DNA from: JAAYXS01 sp964550375
GTDB taxonomy: Bacteria; Planctomycetota; Phycisphaerae; UBA1845; Fen-1342
Direction of reading: 5' to 3'
Assembly (NCBI GenBank): GCA_964550375.1
Contig: CAZJYX010000003.1
Location: 124,001 to 188,000 of the forward strand
DNA: 64,000 bases
Shown here: piece after piece, positions 23,029 through 33,867 of the stretch
Numbering within the stretch: position 1 is the stretch's first letter
Layout of the letters: each line of letters opens with the position of its first letter
The notes under the pieces: generated by a model
Database searches by the model: none
The model's input: only the letters and a program-made list of their open reading frames with translations
Told to the model about the DNA's origin: nothing
Position numbers and translations under genes: made by a program

Positions 23029-25260
23029 TTAGAAGCCTGACAACTCCTGTGTGTCGGCTGGGGCGTTGACGCCGGCCGATCCGTGTTCGCGGGCCGGAGG
23101 CGCCGTTCCGGCGTCCCCCCGCACCGCCGCGCCGGCGGCCTTATGCACGGCCGGCGCAGCCCCCCGCCGGTGTTTGTCGGCGCTGGTGAATTCCTGCAGA
23201 GCCTGTTCGCGGGTTCCGCCGACGACGCGCAGCAGTTCGGCCACCGTCTGACGGACAGTCTCGGCCTGGGCGCCGAGCTGCTCGGCCGCGGCGGCGGACT
23301 CCTCGGCGCCGGCGGCGTTCTGCTGGGTCATGCGGTCCATCTGCGACACGGCCGTGTTGAGCTGTGCAATCCCCTCGGCCTGCTCATTCGAAGCGCGCGT
23401 GATGCCGCCGAGCAGCTCGGCCACGTGCGTGACGCTTGCGATGATGCCGCTGAGGACTTCGCCGACATCCGTGGCCACGGCTGACCCATCGCGCACGCGG
23501 CGGACGGAATCCTCGATGAGGTCGGTGATTTCGCCGGAGGCCTGGGCCGAGCGTTGTGCCAGGTTGCGGACCTCATCCGCGACGACCGCGAAACCCTTGC
23601 CGTGCTCGCCGGCCCGGGCGGCCTCGACTGCGGCGTTCAGCGCCAGGAGGTTGGTCTGGAAGGCGATCTCCTCAATGACCTTGATGATGCGGTTGATGCG
23701 CTGGGAGGATTCGCTGATGGAGCCCATGGCGTCGTTCAGGCGGCCCATGGTCTGGTCGCCGAGCTGGGCCTTCTGGTGTGCCTCGCCGGCCAGCTCGTTG
23801 GCCTTCTGGGCGCTCTCGGCATTGGCGCGTGTCATGGCCGCCATTTCCTCCAGCGCGCTGGAGGTTTCCTCAAGCGAGGAGGCCTGCTCGCCGGAGGCCT
23901 CCGCCAGGCGTTGCGAGGCCGTCGCGACCTGGCTGGCCGCCCCGGTGACCTGGTCGGCGCCTTCGTTCAAGCCGCCCACGACGCGAACGATCGGTTTGGC
24001 GATACCGCGGGCCATCAGCAGCGACAGCACGATGCTCAAGGCTGCCAGGCAGCCGCCTGCGATTGTGCACCAAGTAATGACCGAGCTCATGGCCGCGGCG
24101 CGCGTCTCCTGGGTGGCCGCGAGTAGCTGCGCGGCCTTCTCGTCCATCTCGTTGACGGTCTCGTAGAACTCGTCCTCATACGAACCCACGCCGATTACCC
24201 AGTCCCAGGGGGCGAAGTAGGCCAGCTTCACGATCTTGTCGCGGGGCGCCGGGTCGCCGGCGTTCTTCCAGGCGTAGCGCGCGTCACCAAGCTCGTCGCC
24301 CTTGAGCTTGAGGGCCTGGTCGCAGATCTGTTGGATGAACAGGTTGCCGTCGGCGTCCTTGGCCATGGAGAGGTCTTCCCCGTCGCGCTGGCCGTTATGC
24401 GAGATCACGTAGTAGCCGCGAGTGGTGCCGGTGGCGTTGAGCACGTACACGTAGCCGGTCTGACCCACCTTGACCGACATGATCGCTTCCCGCAGGGCAG
24501 TGGTGCTCTCCTCCTTGACGCCGACGTACAGGACGCCGGCCACCTTGCCGGTGGCGTCACGGATCGGCTCGTAGGCGGTCACGTACCAGGCATCCACGAC
24601 GAAGGCGCGGCCCTGGAACGTACGGCCGGCCAGGACGGCGGAGATCACGGGGTTGGGGCTGCCGTCCGGGTTGGTCGCGGGGATGTAAGTCCCGATTGCT
24701 CGGGCGCCGTCATGATTCTGCACGTTCGTGGATACGCGCAGCATATCACCGGCGTCGTTCATGCGCTGGAAGATCGTGCAGGTGCCGCCGACCAGTTGCC
24801 TGACGTCATCCACGATTGGCGAGGGCGCGGAGCTGTCGGTGTTCTGGCCGAGCCACTGGTCGCCCACCAGCATGCGCGGCAAGGCGACGTTGTTCTCAGC
24901 ATGGCTGAACTGGTTGACGGCCCGCCAGGGCACGGTCTCCGAGTCAAACGAGACCGGTCCGTAGTTCTGCATGACGTACCGGGCGACATTCAGGTCAGCC
25001 GAGACCTTCTCCTGCAAGAGCAACTGCTGCGCGTTGCACATCGCATAAACGTTCTTGGCGATGTTGCTGAGGTCCGTCGCGGCGGCGTCCACGAGCGCCT
25101 CACGGGCCCCCGCGCTGCTCTCCTGCAGACCGGCTTCGGTCCGCTGCATCATCACGCCAAAGGCCCCGTTTGACTGCCATCCGACGATGCCGCCAATAAT
25201 GGCAGCCGGCAGTACCGCCAGCGACACCTTCGAAATGAGTAGTTTGGTCTGGAGCGTCAC
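23029..25260 (-). CDS. Methyl-accepting chemotaxis protein with periplasmic Cache domains
   Basis: A 743-residue chemoreceptor. The first membrane segment is at about 10-30, a periplasmic part of about 360 residues follows, and the second membrane segment is at about 395-417. The outer part has a Cache_3/Cache_2-type tandem: 'AYEPIRDATGKVAGVLYVGV' followed by 'VKVGQTGYVYVLNATGTTRG'. After a short HAMP-like linker comes the signalling domain with methylation region ('SGEQASSLEETSSALEEMAA') and the invariant hairpin tip 'EIAFQTNLLALNAAVEAARA'. The last 60 residues are a disordered tail without a CheR-docking pentapeptide that I can see. Ligand unknown; Cache domains often sense organic acids or amino acids. 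Confidence 0.95.
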   Translation of the reverse strand: MTLQTKLLISKVSLAVLPAAIIGGIVGWQSNGAFGVMMQRTEAGLQESSAGAREALVDAAATDLSNIAKNVYAMCNAQQLLLQEKVSADLNVARYVMQNYGPVSFDSETVPWRAVNQFSHAENNVALPRMLVGDQWLGQNTDSSAPSPIVDDVRQLVGGTCTIFQRMNDAGDMLRVSTNVQNHDGARAIGTYIPATNPDGSPNPVISAVLAGRTFQGRAFVVDAWYVTAYEPIRDATGKVAGVLYVGVKEESTTALREAIMSVKVGQTGYVYVLNATGTTRGYYVISHNGQRDGEDLSMAKDADGNLFIQQICDQALKLKGDELGDARYAWKNAGDPAPRDKIVKLAYFAPWDWVIGVGSYEDEFYETVNEMDEKAAQLLAATQETRAAAMSSVITWCTIAGGCLAALSIVLSLLMARGIAKPIVRVVGGLNEGADQVTGAASQVATASQRLAEASGEQASSLEETSSALEEMAAMTRANAESAQKANELAGEAHQKAQLGDQTMGRLNDAMGSISESSQRINRIIKVIEEIAFQTNLLALNAAVEAARAGEHGKGFAVVADEVRNLAQRSAQASGEITDLIEDSVRRVRDGSAVATDVGEVLSGIIASVTHVAELLGGITRASNEQAEGIAQLNTAVSQMDRMTQQNAAGAEESAAAAEQLGAQAETVRQTVAELLRVVGGTREQALQEFTSADKHRRGAAPAVHKAAGAAVRGDAGTAPPAREHGSAGVNAPADTQELSGF

Positions 25261-25585
25261 GTTCTGTTCCTCCCAATAAGGCCACCAAGCACGCGAAGAA
25301 CGCGGTGGCCGGTTTGCGGCGTGGCCGCCACCGATATCCCCGACTTACCGGATACGTCGGCAACGCCGGCATGGTGCCTTCGCGTGATTCAGATTCTGGT
25401 GTGGCGCACTGGGGGCAGGCGCTATTCTGGACACATCCACCCGGCTTGGTTAGCGACGACGCCGGCCACCGGTTCGACCCCGCGAACGTGATGAGGGAGA
25501 CACTTTGAGGTGTTGTGGGCGTTCAACATCCGCCATGCATCGCGACGCGCGGGTCGGAGGCTGCCGACGCGTGCGTGGCAGACGT
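25261..25585. other. Gap between chemoreceptor and response regulator genes
   Basis: 325 bases upstream of the chemoreceptor start and downstream of the response-regulator stop. It should contain the chemoreceptor promoter. I found no clear -35/-10 pair. A GC-rich imperfect inverted repeat near 25540-25575 (CGCGACGCG...) might end transcription of the two-component genes but has no T-run. Confidence 0.4.
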
Positions 25586-26239
25586 TCAGGCGTGTACCAG
25601 GCCCTCGCGAATGGCGAGCCGCGCCAGGGCGACGCGGTCCCGTACGCCAAGCTTGCGGCGGATGTTCGTGGTATGACGATCGACGGTATTGACGCTGAGG
25701 AACATCAACTCGGCGATGGCCTTCTTGGACAAGCCGCGCGCCACGTAGCCCAGGACTTCCAACTCGCGCTCGGTCAGTGTTGCGGTGCGGGCGTGTTGTG
25801 GCGCGGCCAGTGTCACGCCGTTGGCCGTAGCAACCAGGCGCGCCTGTACGTCCGGGGAGAAGTAGGCGCCCGCGGCGGCCACCTCGCGCACCGCGGCGAC
25901 CACCATCTGGGCGGACGAGGTCTTGGTCACGTAGCCACGGGCCCCCACCCGCAAGGCCCGCTCGATGTAGTGGTCATAGGCGTAAGCGCTCAGGAACAAT
26001 ACGAGCACGTCGGGCTGGGCAGCGCGGATGCGCCGCACGGCGTCGAAGCAGTCCACACCGCCCATGTCGATGTCTATGACCAGGACGTCCGGGCACAGCC
26101 GGCGCGCCAGCCCGATGGCATCGTCGGCATTGGCGGCCGTACCGACTACGTCGAGATCCTCCTCGCGTTGGAGGATCTCGGCCACGGCCTCACGAACCAG
26201 GGCGTGGTCGTCAACCAGTAGTATGCGAGTCCGATCCAT
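25586..26239 (-). CDS. NarL/FixJ-family response regulator
   Basis: A 217-residue two-component regulator. The receiver domain (1-120) has the acidic pair in 'ILLVDDHALVREAV', the phospho-accepting Asp in 'DVLVIDIDMGGVDC' and the switch Lys in 'GYVTKTSSAQ'. A LuxR-type helix-turn-helix follows (150-212; 'LTERELEVLGYVARGLSKKA', 'LMFLSVNTVDRHTTNIRRKL'). The gene overlaps the end of the histidine kinase gene upstream by 29 bases, so they are translated together and presumably form a pair. Confidence 0.95.
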   Translation of the reverse strand: MDRTRILLVDDHALVREAVAEILQREEDLDVVGTAANADDAIGLARRLCPDVLVIDIDMGGVDCFDAVRRIRAAQPDVLVLFLSAYAYDHYIERALRVGARGYVTKTSSAQMVVAAVREVAAAGAYFSPDVQARLVATANGVTLAAPQHARTATLTERELEVLGYVARGLSKKAIAELMFLSVNTVDRHTTNIRRKLGVRDRVALARLAIREGLVHA

Positions 26240-27878
26240 CCGTACCCATTGGCGCCGGCTTGGCTCTCTCCAATACGCGCCGTGCCGTGGCGGCGAGATC
26301 GCTGATGCGGAACGGCTTGTTGATCAACAGCACGACGTTGCCGAGACCGTCCGGCAGGCGGAAGCCGGAACCCCCGGTGATCATGATCACCGGCAGGGCT
26401 GGATGAGTGCGCTGCAACTCCGCGGCGCAGGCCAACCCGTGGCGTTTCGGCAGGTTGACGTCGAGCACGACCAGTTCCGGGCCGCTGCCCAGTGCGGCAA
26501 CCGCCGCCAGCGCAGCTTCCCCGTCAGTCGCCTGAATGACGTGGCAGCCGGCCGACCGCAGGGCCGCCGCGAGCACCGTGCGAACCTGGTCATCGTCTTC
26601 CGCAACCACCACCCGGCTGGACACTCCGAACGCAAGTTGCCCGTGAGTCGCAGGCTCGGCCAGCCCGGGTGTCGCGTGGATGGCTGGGAAGGTCAGTGTG
26701 AAGCGTGATCCCGCGCCCGGGGCGCTGTGCACGTCGATACGGCCGCCGTGGCTGGTGACAATCTCGTGGACCATCGGCAAGCCCAGGCCGGTGCCATGCC
26801 CGGGCGGCTTGGTCGTGAAGAATGGGTCAAAGAGTCGCGCACGCACGGCGTCGGACATGCCGGTGCCCGTATCCTCCACGACCAGAATCGCGACCTGCGC
26901 AGCGTCGCCGGGATCTCCGGCGCCGGCCCCCTGCTGCTCCTGGCGAACCGTGATTTGCAGGTGCCCGCCAAGCGGCATGGCGTCGCGTGCGTTTACCGCC
27001 AAGTTCATCAGGACCTGCTGTAACTGCGTTCCGTCCGCACGCACCCAGACAGGTTCGGCGGGGATGTCGGAGGCAACCTCGATCCTGGTTGACAGGCACG
27101 CGCGCAGCAGCAGCGCGGATTTCCGGACGAGGGCGCCCAGGTCAACCGGCAGCTTGCGACTCATGTCCTTACGGCTGAAGGTCAGTACCGCCTGGGCCAC
27201 TTGCGCCGCCTGGTGGGCGGATTCGCGAATCCGATCCAGCGCCCACAAGGCCTGGTCGTGCGTGGTGTGCGGGCGAACCAGGTCGGCATAGGTGCAGATC
27301 GCCAGAAGCACGTTGCTCAAATCGTGCGCCGCCCCGGCCGCCAGCGCTCCCACCGCCTCCATCTTCTGCGTCCGGCGCAGGCGAGCCGCGACGTTCTGCT
27401 CGTGCGTCACGTCGCGCGCTATGACTATGAGGCCGTCGATTTCGCCCGCGGTGAACACGGGCCCGATATTGCACGCGAAGCAGCGGTCGGCGGTACCCGG
27501 GCCGCGCCCGCGCAGATTGACGCGCCGCGGCTGACTGGCAGCGCAAACCCCGGCCAGGGTGGCGCGGAGCGCCCCGTGATCCTCGTGGAAGACCCAGTCC
27601 AGCAGTGGCCGGCCGAGCAGGGCTGTGGGCGGCAACTCAGGGGATAAGCCGCGGTTGGCTGAGGTAATCGTACCTTGCCGATCGAGGCGCAGGATGATGT
27701 CGGGCGCGCCGGCGGCGATTGCCTGCCACCAGTCGTGCGAGTGTCGCGGTGCGGAAGCTTCGCACTGCTCCCCGGCGCGAAGCGGCGTGCCGGTCGGCGC
27801 GAGCTCATGGGCAGCCGACCGCGCGCTGCAAGCCGGCGTGTCCGCTTCATCGGGCAGGCTGCATCTGTGCTCAGCCAT
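26211..27878 (-). CDS. Hybrid histidine kinase (PAS - HisKA - HATPase - REC)
   Basis: I use ATG 27878 (MAEHRCSLPDEADT...), with GAAGG upstream, giving 555 residues; there is no membrane segment, so it is cytoplasmic. A PAS domain (about 65-180; 'ILRLDRQGTITSANRGLSPE') leads to HisKA, where the phospho-His lies in 'GALAAGAAHDLSNVLLAICT' (this AHDLxN form is typical of the HWE/NtrB-like group). The HATPase domain has 'NLAVNARDAMP', 'VEDTGTGMSDAV' and 'GHGTGLGLPMVHEIV'. A C-terminal receiver follows (425-550; 'VVVAEDDDQVRTVLAAAL', 'LVVLDVNLP'). It would sense an intracellular cue and phosphorylate the overlapping LuxR-type regulator. Confidence 0.93.
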   Translation of the reverse strand: MAEHRCSLPDEADTPACSARSAAHELAPTGTPLRAGEQCEASAPRHSHDWWQAIAAGAPDIILRLDRQGTITSANRGLSPELPPTALLGRPLLDWVFHEDHGALRATLAGVCAASQPRRVNLRGRGPGTADRCFACNIGPVFTAGEIDGLIVIARDVTHEQNVAARLRRTQKMEAVGALAAGAAHDLSNVLLAICTYADLVRPHTTHDQALWALDRIRESAHQAAQVAQAVLTFSRKDMSRKLPVDLGALVRKSALLLRACLSTRIEVASDIPAEPVWVRADGTQLQQVLMNLAVNARDAMPLGGHLQITVRQEQQGAGAGDPGDAAQVAILVVEDTGTGMSDAVRARLFDPFFTTKPPGHGTGLGLPMVHEIVTSHGGRIDVHSAPGAGSRFTLTFPAIHATPGLAEPATHGQLAFGVSSRVVVAEDDDQVRTVLAAALRSAGCHVIQATDGEAALAAVAALGSGPELVVLDVNLPKRHGLACAAELQRTHPALPVIMITGGSGFRLPDGLGNVVLLINKPFRISDLAATARRVLERAKPAPMGTDGSDSHTTG

Positions 27879-28081
27879 TATAGGACCTTCGCATCCCCGG
27901 CCAATCAAGTTGCGCCCCACGCCCCGGAGGCGCTGCTGGTGCTATCGGACGGGTAAGCGGTGGACTGGAAGTGGGTAGCGGCGCGTGTGTATCAGAGTGG
28001 CAGCAGCGGCCAATGAACTGCCATAAGCGGCCAGAGACCGTGGCGATCAACAATGGCGAGATAACGCATGGGAAACCGCGA

Positions 28082-29050
28082 TTACTCGATTCCCCGTTCG
28101 GCCAGCCAGCGTTCGGCGTCGAGGGCGGCCATGCAGCCGGTGCCGGCGGCGGTGACCGCCTGGCGATAAGTGTGGTCCGCCACGTCGCCGGCGGCGAAGA
28201 CGCCCGGGACGCTCGTCGCCGAGCTGCCCGGCCGAACGAGCTTCAAGTAGCCCTTCTCGTCGCACTCCAGGACGTCCTTGAACAGCTCCGTATTCGGCGT
28301 ATGGCCGATTGCCAGGAACAGACCCTTGCAGGGCAGGTCGCGCTGGGCATTGGTTTTCACGTTCTTCAGGCGTACGCCGGTGATGGCCGTGTCGCCCAGC
28401 ACGTCCACGACGACGGAGTCCCACTGCGGCACCATCTTGCCCTGCTCAACCAGCTTGAAGAAGCGCTCCTGCATGGCCTTGCTGGCGCGCAGTTCGTCAC
28501 GGCGATGAACCAGGTGGACCTTGCCGGCGAATTTCGTCAGGTAGCTACCTTCCTCGATGGCGGAGTCGCCGCCGCCCACGACGACGAGGTCCTGCCCGCG
28601 ATACATGGGCATGGCGCCGTCGCAGACCGCGCAGGCCGAGACGCCGCCGCCGCTCTGGGCCAGGCGCTGCTCATTCTCGAGCCCCAGCCAGTTGGCCCGG
28701 GCCCCGGTAGCGATCACCAGGGCGTGCGTCTGGACCGTATGTCCGTCGCTCTTGATGGTCAGCGGGTGTTGACCGAGCTCAACGGCCATGACATCTTCGC
28801 GGATGAACCGCGTGCCGAAGCGTTCGGCCTGGTCGCGGAACGCTTTCATGAGCTCAGGGCCGGTTACGCCTTCCGGAAAGCCGGGGAAGTTCTCGACCTC
28901 GGTAGTGAACATGAGCTGGCCGCCGGGTATGAGGCCGCCGGCGTTGAAGCCTTCGAAGACGAGCGGATTCAGCGCGGCGCGGGCGGCGTAGATAGCCGCG
29001 GTAAGGCCGGCGGGGCCGGAGCCGACGATGACGACCTTCTCGGTGCTCAT
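28082..29050 (-). CDS. trxB: Thioredoxin reductase
   Basis: NADPH-dependent FAD enzyme that keeps thioredoxin reduced. In 322 residues: FAD-binding 'VIVGSGPAGLTAAIYAARA', redox-active CxxC in 'SACAVCDGAMP', NADPH-binding 'VVVGGGDSAIEEGSYLTKF', and C-terminal FAD motif 'GVFAAGDVADHTYRQAVTAA'. CAGGAG stands 6 bases before the ATG. Length and motif order are those of the low-molecular-weight bacterial type. Confidence 0.97.
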   Translation of the reverse strand: MSTEKVVIVGSGPAGLTAAIYAARAALNPLVFEGFNAGGLIPGGQLMFTTEVENFPGFPEGVTGPELMKAFRDQAERFGTRFIREDVMAVELGQHPLTIKSDGHTVQTHALVIATGARANWLGLENEQRLAQSGGGVSACAVCDGAMPMYRGQDLVVVGGGDSAIEEGSYLTKFAGKVHLVHRRDELRASKAMQERFFKLVEQGKMVPQWDSVVVDVLGDTAITGVRLKNVKTNAQRDLPCKGLFLAIGHTPNTELFKDVLECDEKGYLKLVRPGSSATSVPGVFAAGDVADHTYRQAVTAAGTGCMAALDAERWLAERGIE

Positions 29051-29155
29051 TGGCGCTCCTGAAAGGCGGGGCCAAGTCGGCGATCCCGCCGGGGTGATGA
29101 CAGTTTTCCGGCCAGGCGTGCGCGGGCAGCGCGCGTCGTGACGGTGCCGGCGGCG

Positions 29156-30304
29156 CTACCCGCCTTCCTTGGCGTCCTGCTCAAGCTGTGAGGCATAGCT
29201 GGCCTTGCCCGCCAGCCCGCCGGCGGCCTGGCCGCGGGCCTTGGCCTCCATCTTGGCCTGGAACTCGACGGGTTGGCGAGCACGCTCCAGGCAGTCCTCG
29301 CCGGAGCAGGTGCCATCGTCGTAGAGCTTCCAGAGATGGTCGTCCAGCAACTGCATGCCGTACTTCTTGCCCGTCTGGATGGCCGAGTCGATGCGGTAGG
29401 TTTTGTTTTCGCGGATCAGGTTCGAGATGGCCGGCGTAACGACCAGGAACTCATAGCCGGCCACGCGCCCGCCCACGTTCTGGCGCTTCAGCAAGGTCTG
29501 CGAGAGGACGGCCAGCAGGTTGGTGCTGAGCTGCACGCGAATCTGCTCCTGCTGGTTGACCGGGAAGGCGTCGATGATACGGTTGATGGTGCCCTGGGCG
29601 CCGGTGGTATGCAGCGTGGCGAAGACCAGGTGGCCCGTTTCCGCCGCGCGGATGGCCGCCTCCATCGTTTCCAGGTCGCGCATTTCGCCGACCAGGATCA
29701 CGTCGGGATCCATGCGCAGGCTGCGGCGCAGGGCCTCAGCGAAGCTCGGCACATCGACGCCGACCTCGCGCTGCGAGAAGCACGACTTGTGGTGCTTGTG
29801 GTAATACTCGATCGGGTCCTCGACGCTGATGATGTGGCGGTCGAAGCTGCGGTTGATGTAGTCCAGCATCGTCGCCAGCGTGGTGGTCTTGCCCGAGCCG
29901 GTCGGCCCCGTCACCAGGAACAGGCCGCGCGGGCGGCGACACAGGGCCTTGACAATCAGTGGCAGACCGATCTGGTCGAACGTCAGGATCCGCGACGGGA
30001 TCAGGCGCAGCACCATGGAGATATTGCCCTTCTGGCGAAAGACGGATACGCGGAAGCGGCCCTTCTCACCGAAGGCGAAGCCGAAGTCCGTGCCGCCCTC
30101 CTCCTGGAGTTCCTGCTGGTTGCGCTCGGGCGTTACGGATTTCATCAGTGCCACCGTGTCATCCGGCGCGAGCACCTTGGTCTCCAGGCTGCGCAGGCCG
30201 CCGTCGATGCGCAACACGGGCGGCCGCCCAACGTGCAAGTGGATATCCGAAGCGTCAACGCGGATACACGTCTCGAGCAGTCTGTCAATGTGAACTGTGG
30301 CCAC
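29156..30304 (-). CDS. pilT: Twitching motility retraction ATPase PilT
   Basis: Hexameric ATPase that pulls in type IV pili. I place the start at GTG 30304 (MATVHIDRLLETCIRVDAS), because GAGGAG lies just upstream; a TTG five codons earlier would put this site inside the gene. The 382-residue product has Walker A 'GPTGSGKTTT', the Asp box ('DPDVILVGEMRDLETMEAAI'), the His box ending 'TGHLVFATLHT' and 'NRIIDAFP', all standard. The C-terminus carries an extra 30 residues (KMEAKARGQAAGGLAGKA). pilB lies 67 bases upstream on the same strand, so they form one operon. Confidence 0.95.
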   Translation of the reverse strand: MATVHIDRLLETCIRVDASDIHLHVGRPPVLRIDGGLRSLETKVLAPDDTVALMKSVTPERNQQELQEEGGTDFGFAFGEKGRFRVSVFRQKGNISMVLRLIPSRILTFDQIGLPLIVKALCRRPRGLFLVTGPTGSGKTTTLATMLDYINRSFDRHIISVEDPIEYYHKHHKSCFSQREVGVDVPSFAEALRRSLRMDPDVILVGEMRDLETMEAAIRAAETGHLVFATLHTTGAQGTINRIIDAFPVNQQEQIRVQLSTNLLAVLSQTLLKRQNVGGRVAGYEFLVVTPAISNLIRENKTYRIDSAIQTGKKYGMQLLDDHLWKLYDDGTCSGEDCLERARQPVEFQAKMEAKARGQAAGGLAGKASYASQLEQDAKEGG

Positions 30305-30371
30305 CGTATCTCCTCGCAATGCACCGGGCGGCGGCGGGCCGACCCGTCGAATCGGCGTCGCGCGCGGCCGG

Positions 30372-32105
<1,734 letters not shown>

Positions 32106-32268
32106 CCGTTCTCCCTCGGACGACGGCCAGTGGCCGCTGGTCCGTTCAGCATCGGAACTGCTAATTCTTCCCGGATCGCGCGGCAAAAGCAAGGACGAGC
32201 GCGGCAGCGCTCGGCCGCGCGCCGCCCAGCAAACGCACTCCGCAGTGCCGGCCGGGGCTCAGCTCGTG

Positions 32269-33651
32269 TCAGTGCGCGCCGAAACGCGCAAGGAGCAGAT
32301 CCCGGAACGGCTCGTAGGTGACGCCCATCGTCTCAGAATGCTCGGGCAAATCCTCCAGCCCGGCCAGGCTCGGCGGCACCGCCGGATCGATGCCCAGAAT
32401 GGCGCGAATCTCCTCGGGGAACTTGGCCGGGTGGGCGGTCTCGACGGAGACGGCGACCCGTTCAGCCATCTCCGGCTGGTCCGCCAGGAAGGCCGTCAGG
32501 CCGGCCCAGCCAACCGCGCCGTGCGGCTCCAGGAGCACGCCGTGCTGGTCGTGGGCGGCTCGGATCGTGCGGCGCGTCAAGTCGTCGTCGATGCTCAGTG
32601 CGTACAGGTCGGTCCGCAGTTGCTCCATATCCGGCGACTCCCGCAGTGCACCGGTCTCGTCGAGCCAACCGCCGTAGAGGTCCACCAGCCGCGCCAGGTT
32701 CGAGGGGTGTCCGACGTTCATAGCGTTCGAGATGCACACGCGGGAGGGGGAGATCTTCCGATAACTCCCGGTGCGCAGGAAGACCGGCACCTCATCGTTG
32801 GCGTTCGTCGCGATCACCAGCCGGGCGATCGGCACGCCCATCCGACCGGCAATGGTCGTACCCATCATGTTCCCGAAGTTCCCGGACGGCACGCAGAAGA
32901 CAATCGGCTCGCCCCGGGCGGCATCCGCCAAGTTGACGTAGGCGTAGACGTAGTAGACCGCCTGCGGGAGCAGCCGGCCGATGTTGATCGAGTTGGCGCT
33001 GGTGAGGCGCACGCCGGCCAGGGCTGGATCCGCGAAGGCCTGTTTCACGAGGGCCTGGCAGTCGTCAAACTGCCCGTCGACGCCAATGGTCGTGACGTTG
33101 CCGCCAATGGTCGTCATTTGCTTGCGCTGGCGGTCGGAGACCTCCGCGGGCGGGAACAGCACCACGACACGCACGTTTGGCACACCGTGGTAGGCGTGCG
33201 CCACGGCACTGCCGGTGTCGCCGGACGTGGCGGTCAGTATGACGAGCTCGCCGCCCTGCCGAGCCACAAGCGTGCTCATCCAGCGGGCCATCATGCGGGC
33301 GGCGAAGTCCTTGAACGAGGCGGTCGGGCCGCGGTCGAGGCGCAGCAGGTAGCGACGTGGTTCGACCTGCTCCAGCGGCACGTCGTAGTCGTATGCGTCG
33401 GTGCACATCGCAGCCAACTGGGCGTCACCAAATACGCCCGCCGTGTAGCGGGTGAGCACGGCCCGGGCTACGTCCGGATATGGCCGGCCGGCGAGGGCGG
33501 CCAGCTCGGCCCGGCTGAGTGCCGGAAACCGCTCCGGCAGGAACAGGCCACGGTCGGCGGCCTGGCCCTGCAAGAGGGCTTCGGCCAGGGTGGCGCGTGG
33601 GGCCTGCCGGTTGGTGCTGTAATAGCGAATGCAATCGTTCGTGCCGGTCAT
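32269..33651 (-). CDS. thrC: Threonine synthase
   Basis: PLP enzyme that converts O-phosphohomoserine to threonine. ATG 33651 (MTGTNDCIRYYSTNRQAP) is chosen because GAGGA precedes it. The 460-residue product has the N-terminal signature 'YYSTN', the PLP-lysine motif 'GPTASFKDFAARMM', 'ILTATSGDTGSAVAHAYHG', and 'FCVPSGNFGNMMG', typical of the long (class I) form of the enzyme. It is divergent from a Cys/Met-type PLP enzyme, and both act on homoserine-derived substrates. Confidence 0.96.
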   Translation of the reverse strand: MTGTNDCIRYYSTNRQAPRATLAEALLQGQAADRGLFLPERFPALSRAELAALAGRPYPDVARAVLTRYTAGVFGDAQLAAMCTDAYDYDVPLEQVEPRRYLLRLDRGPTASFKDFAARMMARWMSTLVARQGGELVILTATSGDTGSAVAHAYHGVPNVRVVVLFPPAEVSDRQRKQMTTIGGNVTTIGVDGQFDDCQALVKQAFADPALAGVRLTSANSINIGRLLPQAVYYVYAYVNLADAARGEPIVFCVPSGNFGNMMGTTIAGRMGVPIARLVIATNANDEVPVFLRTGSYRKISPSRVCISNAMNVGHPSNLARLVDLYGGWLDETGALRESPDMEQLRTDLYALSIDDDLTRRTIRAAHDQHGVLLEPHGAVGWAGLTAFLADQPEMAERVAVSVETAHPAKFPEEIRAILGIDPAVPPSLAGLEDLPEHSETMGVTYEPFRDLLLARFGAH

Positions 33652-33867
33652 GCGGGTCCTCACGATCAAGCGTCATGGGCGCGGCAGACCTGAGAGGGGT
33701 GTTCCCGCACACAGGCCGCCTGAAGCGATCATATTACGCCCGGTCCGCCTGGCGAGAAACGCGCTGCTGCGCGGGGCCGAGCGGCTTACGCTTGGCGAAG
33801 GCCGAGCGCGTTGCTAAACTGGGGCTTCTGGGCGTGTTAGTACGCTTCTTGACGCAGGAGAACGCAG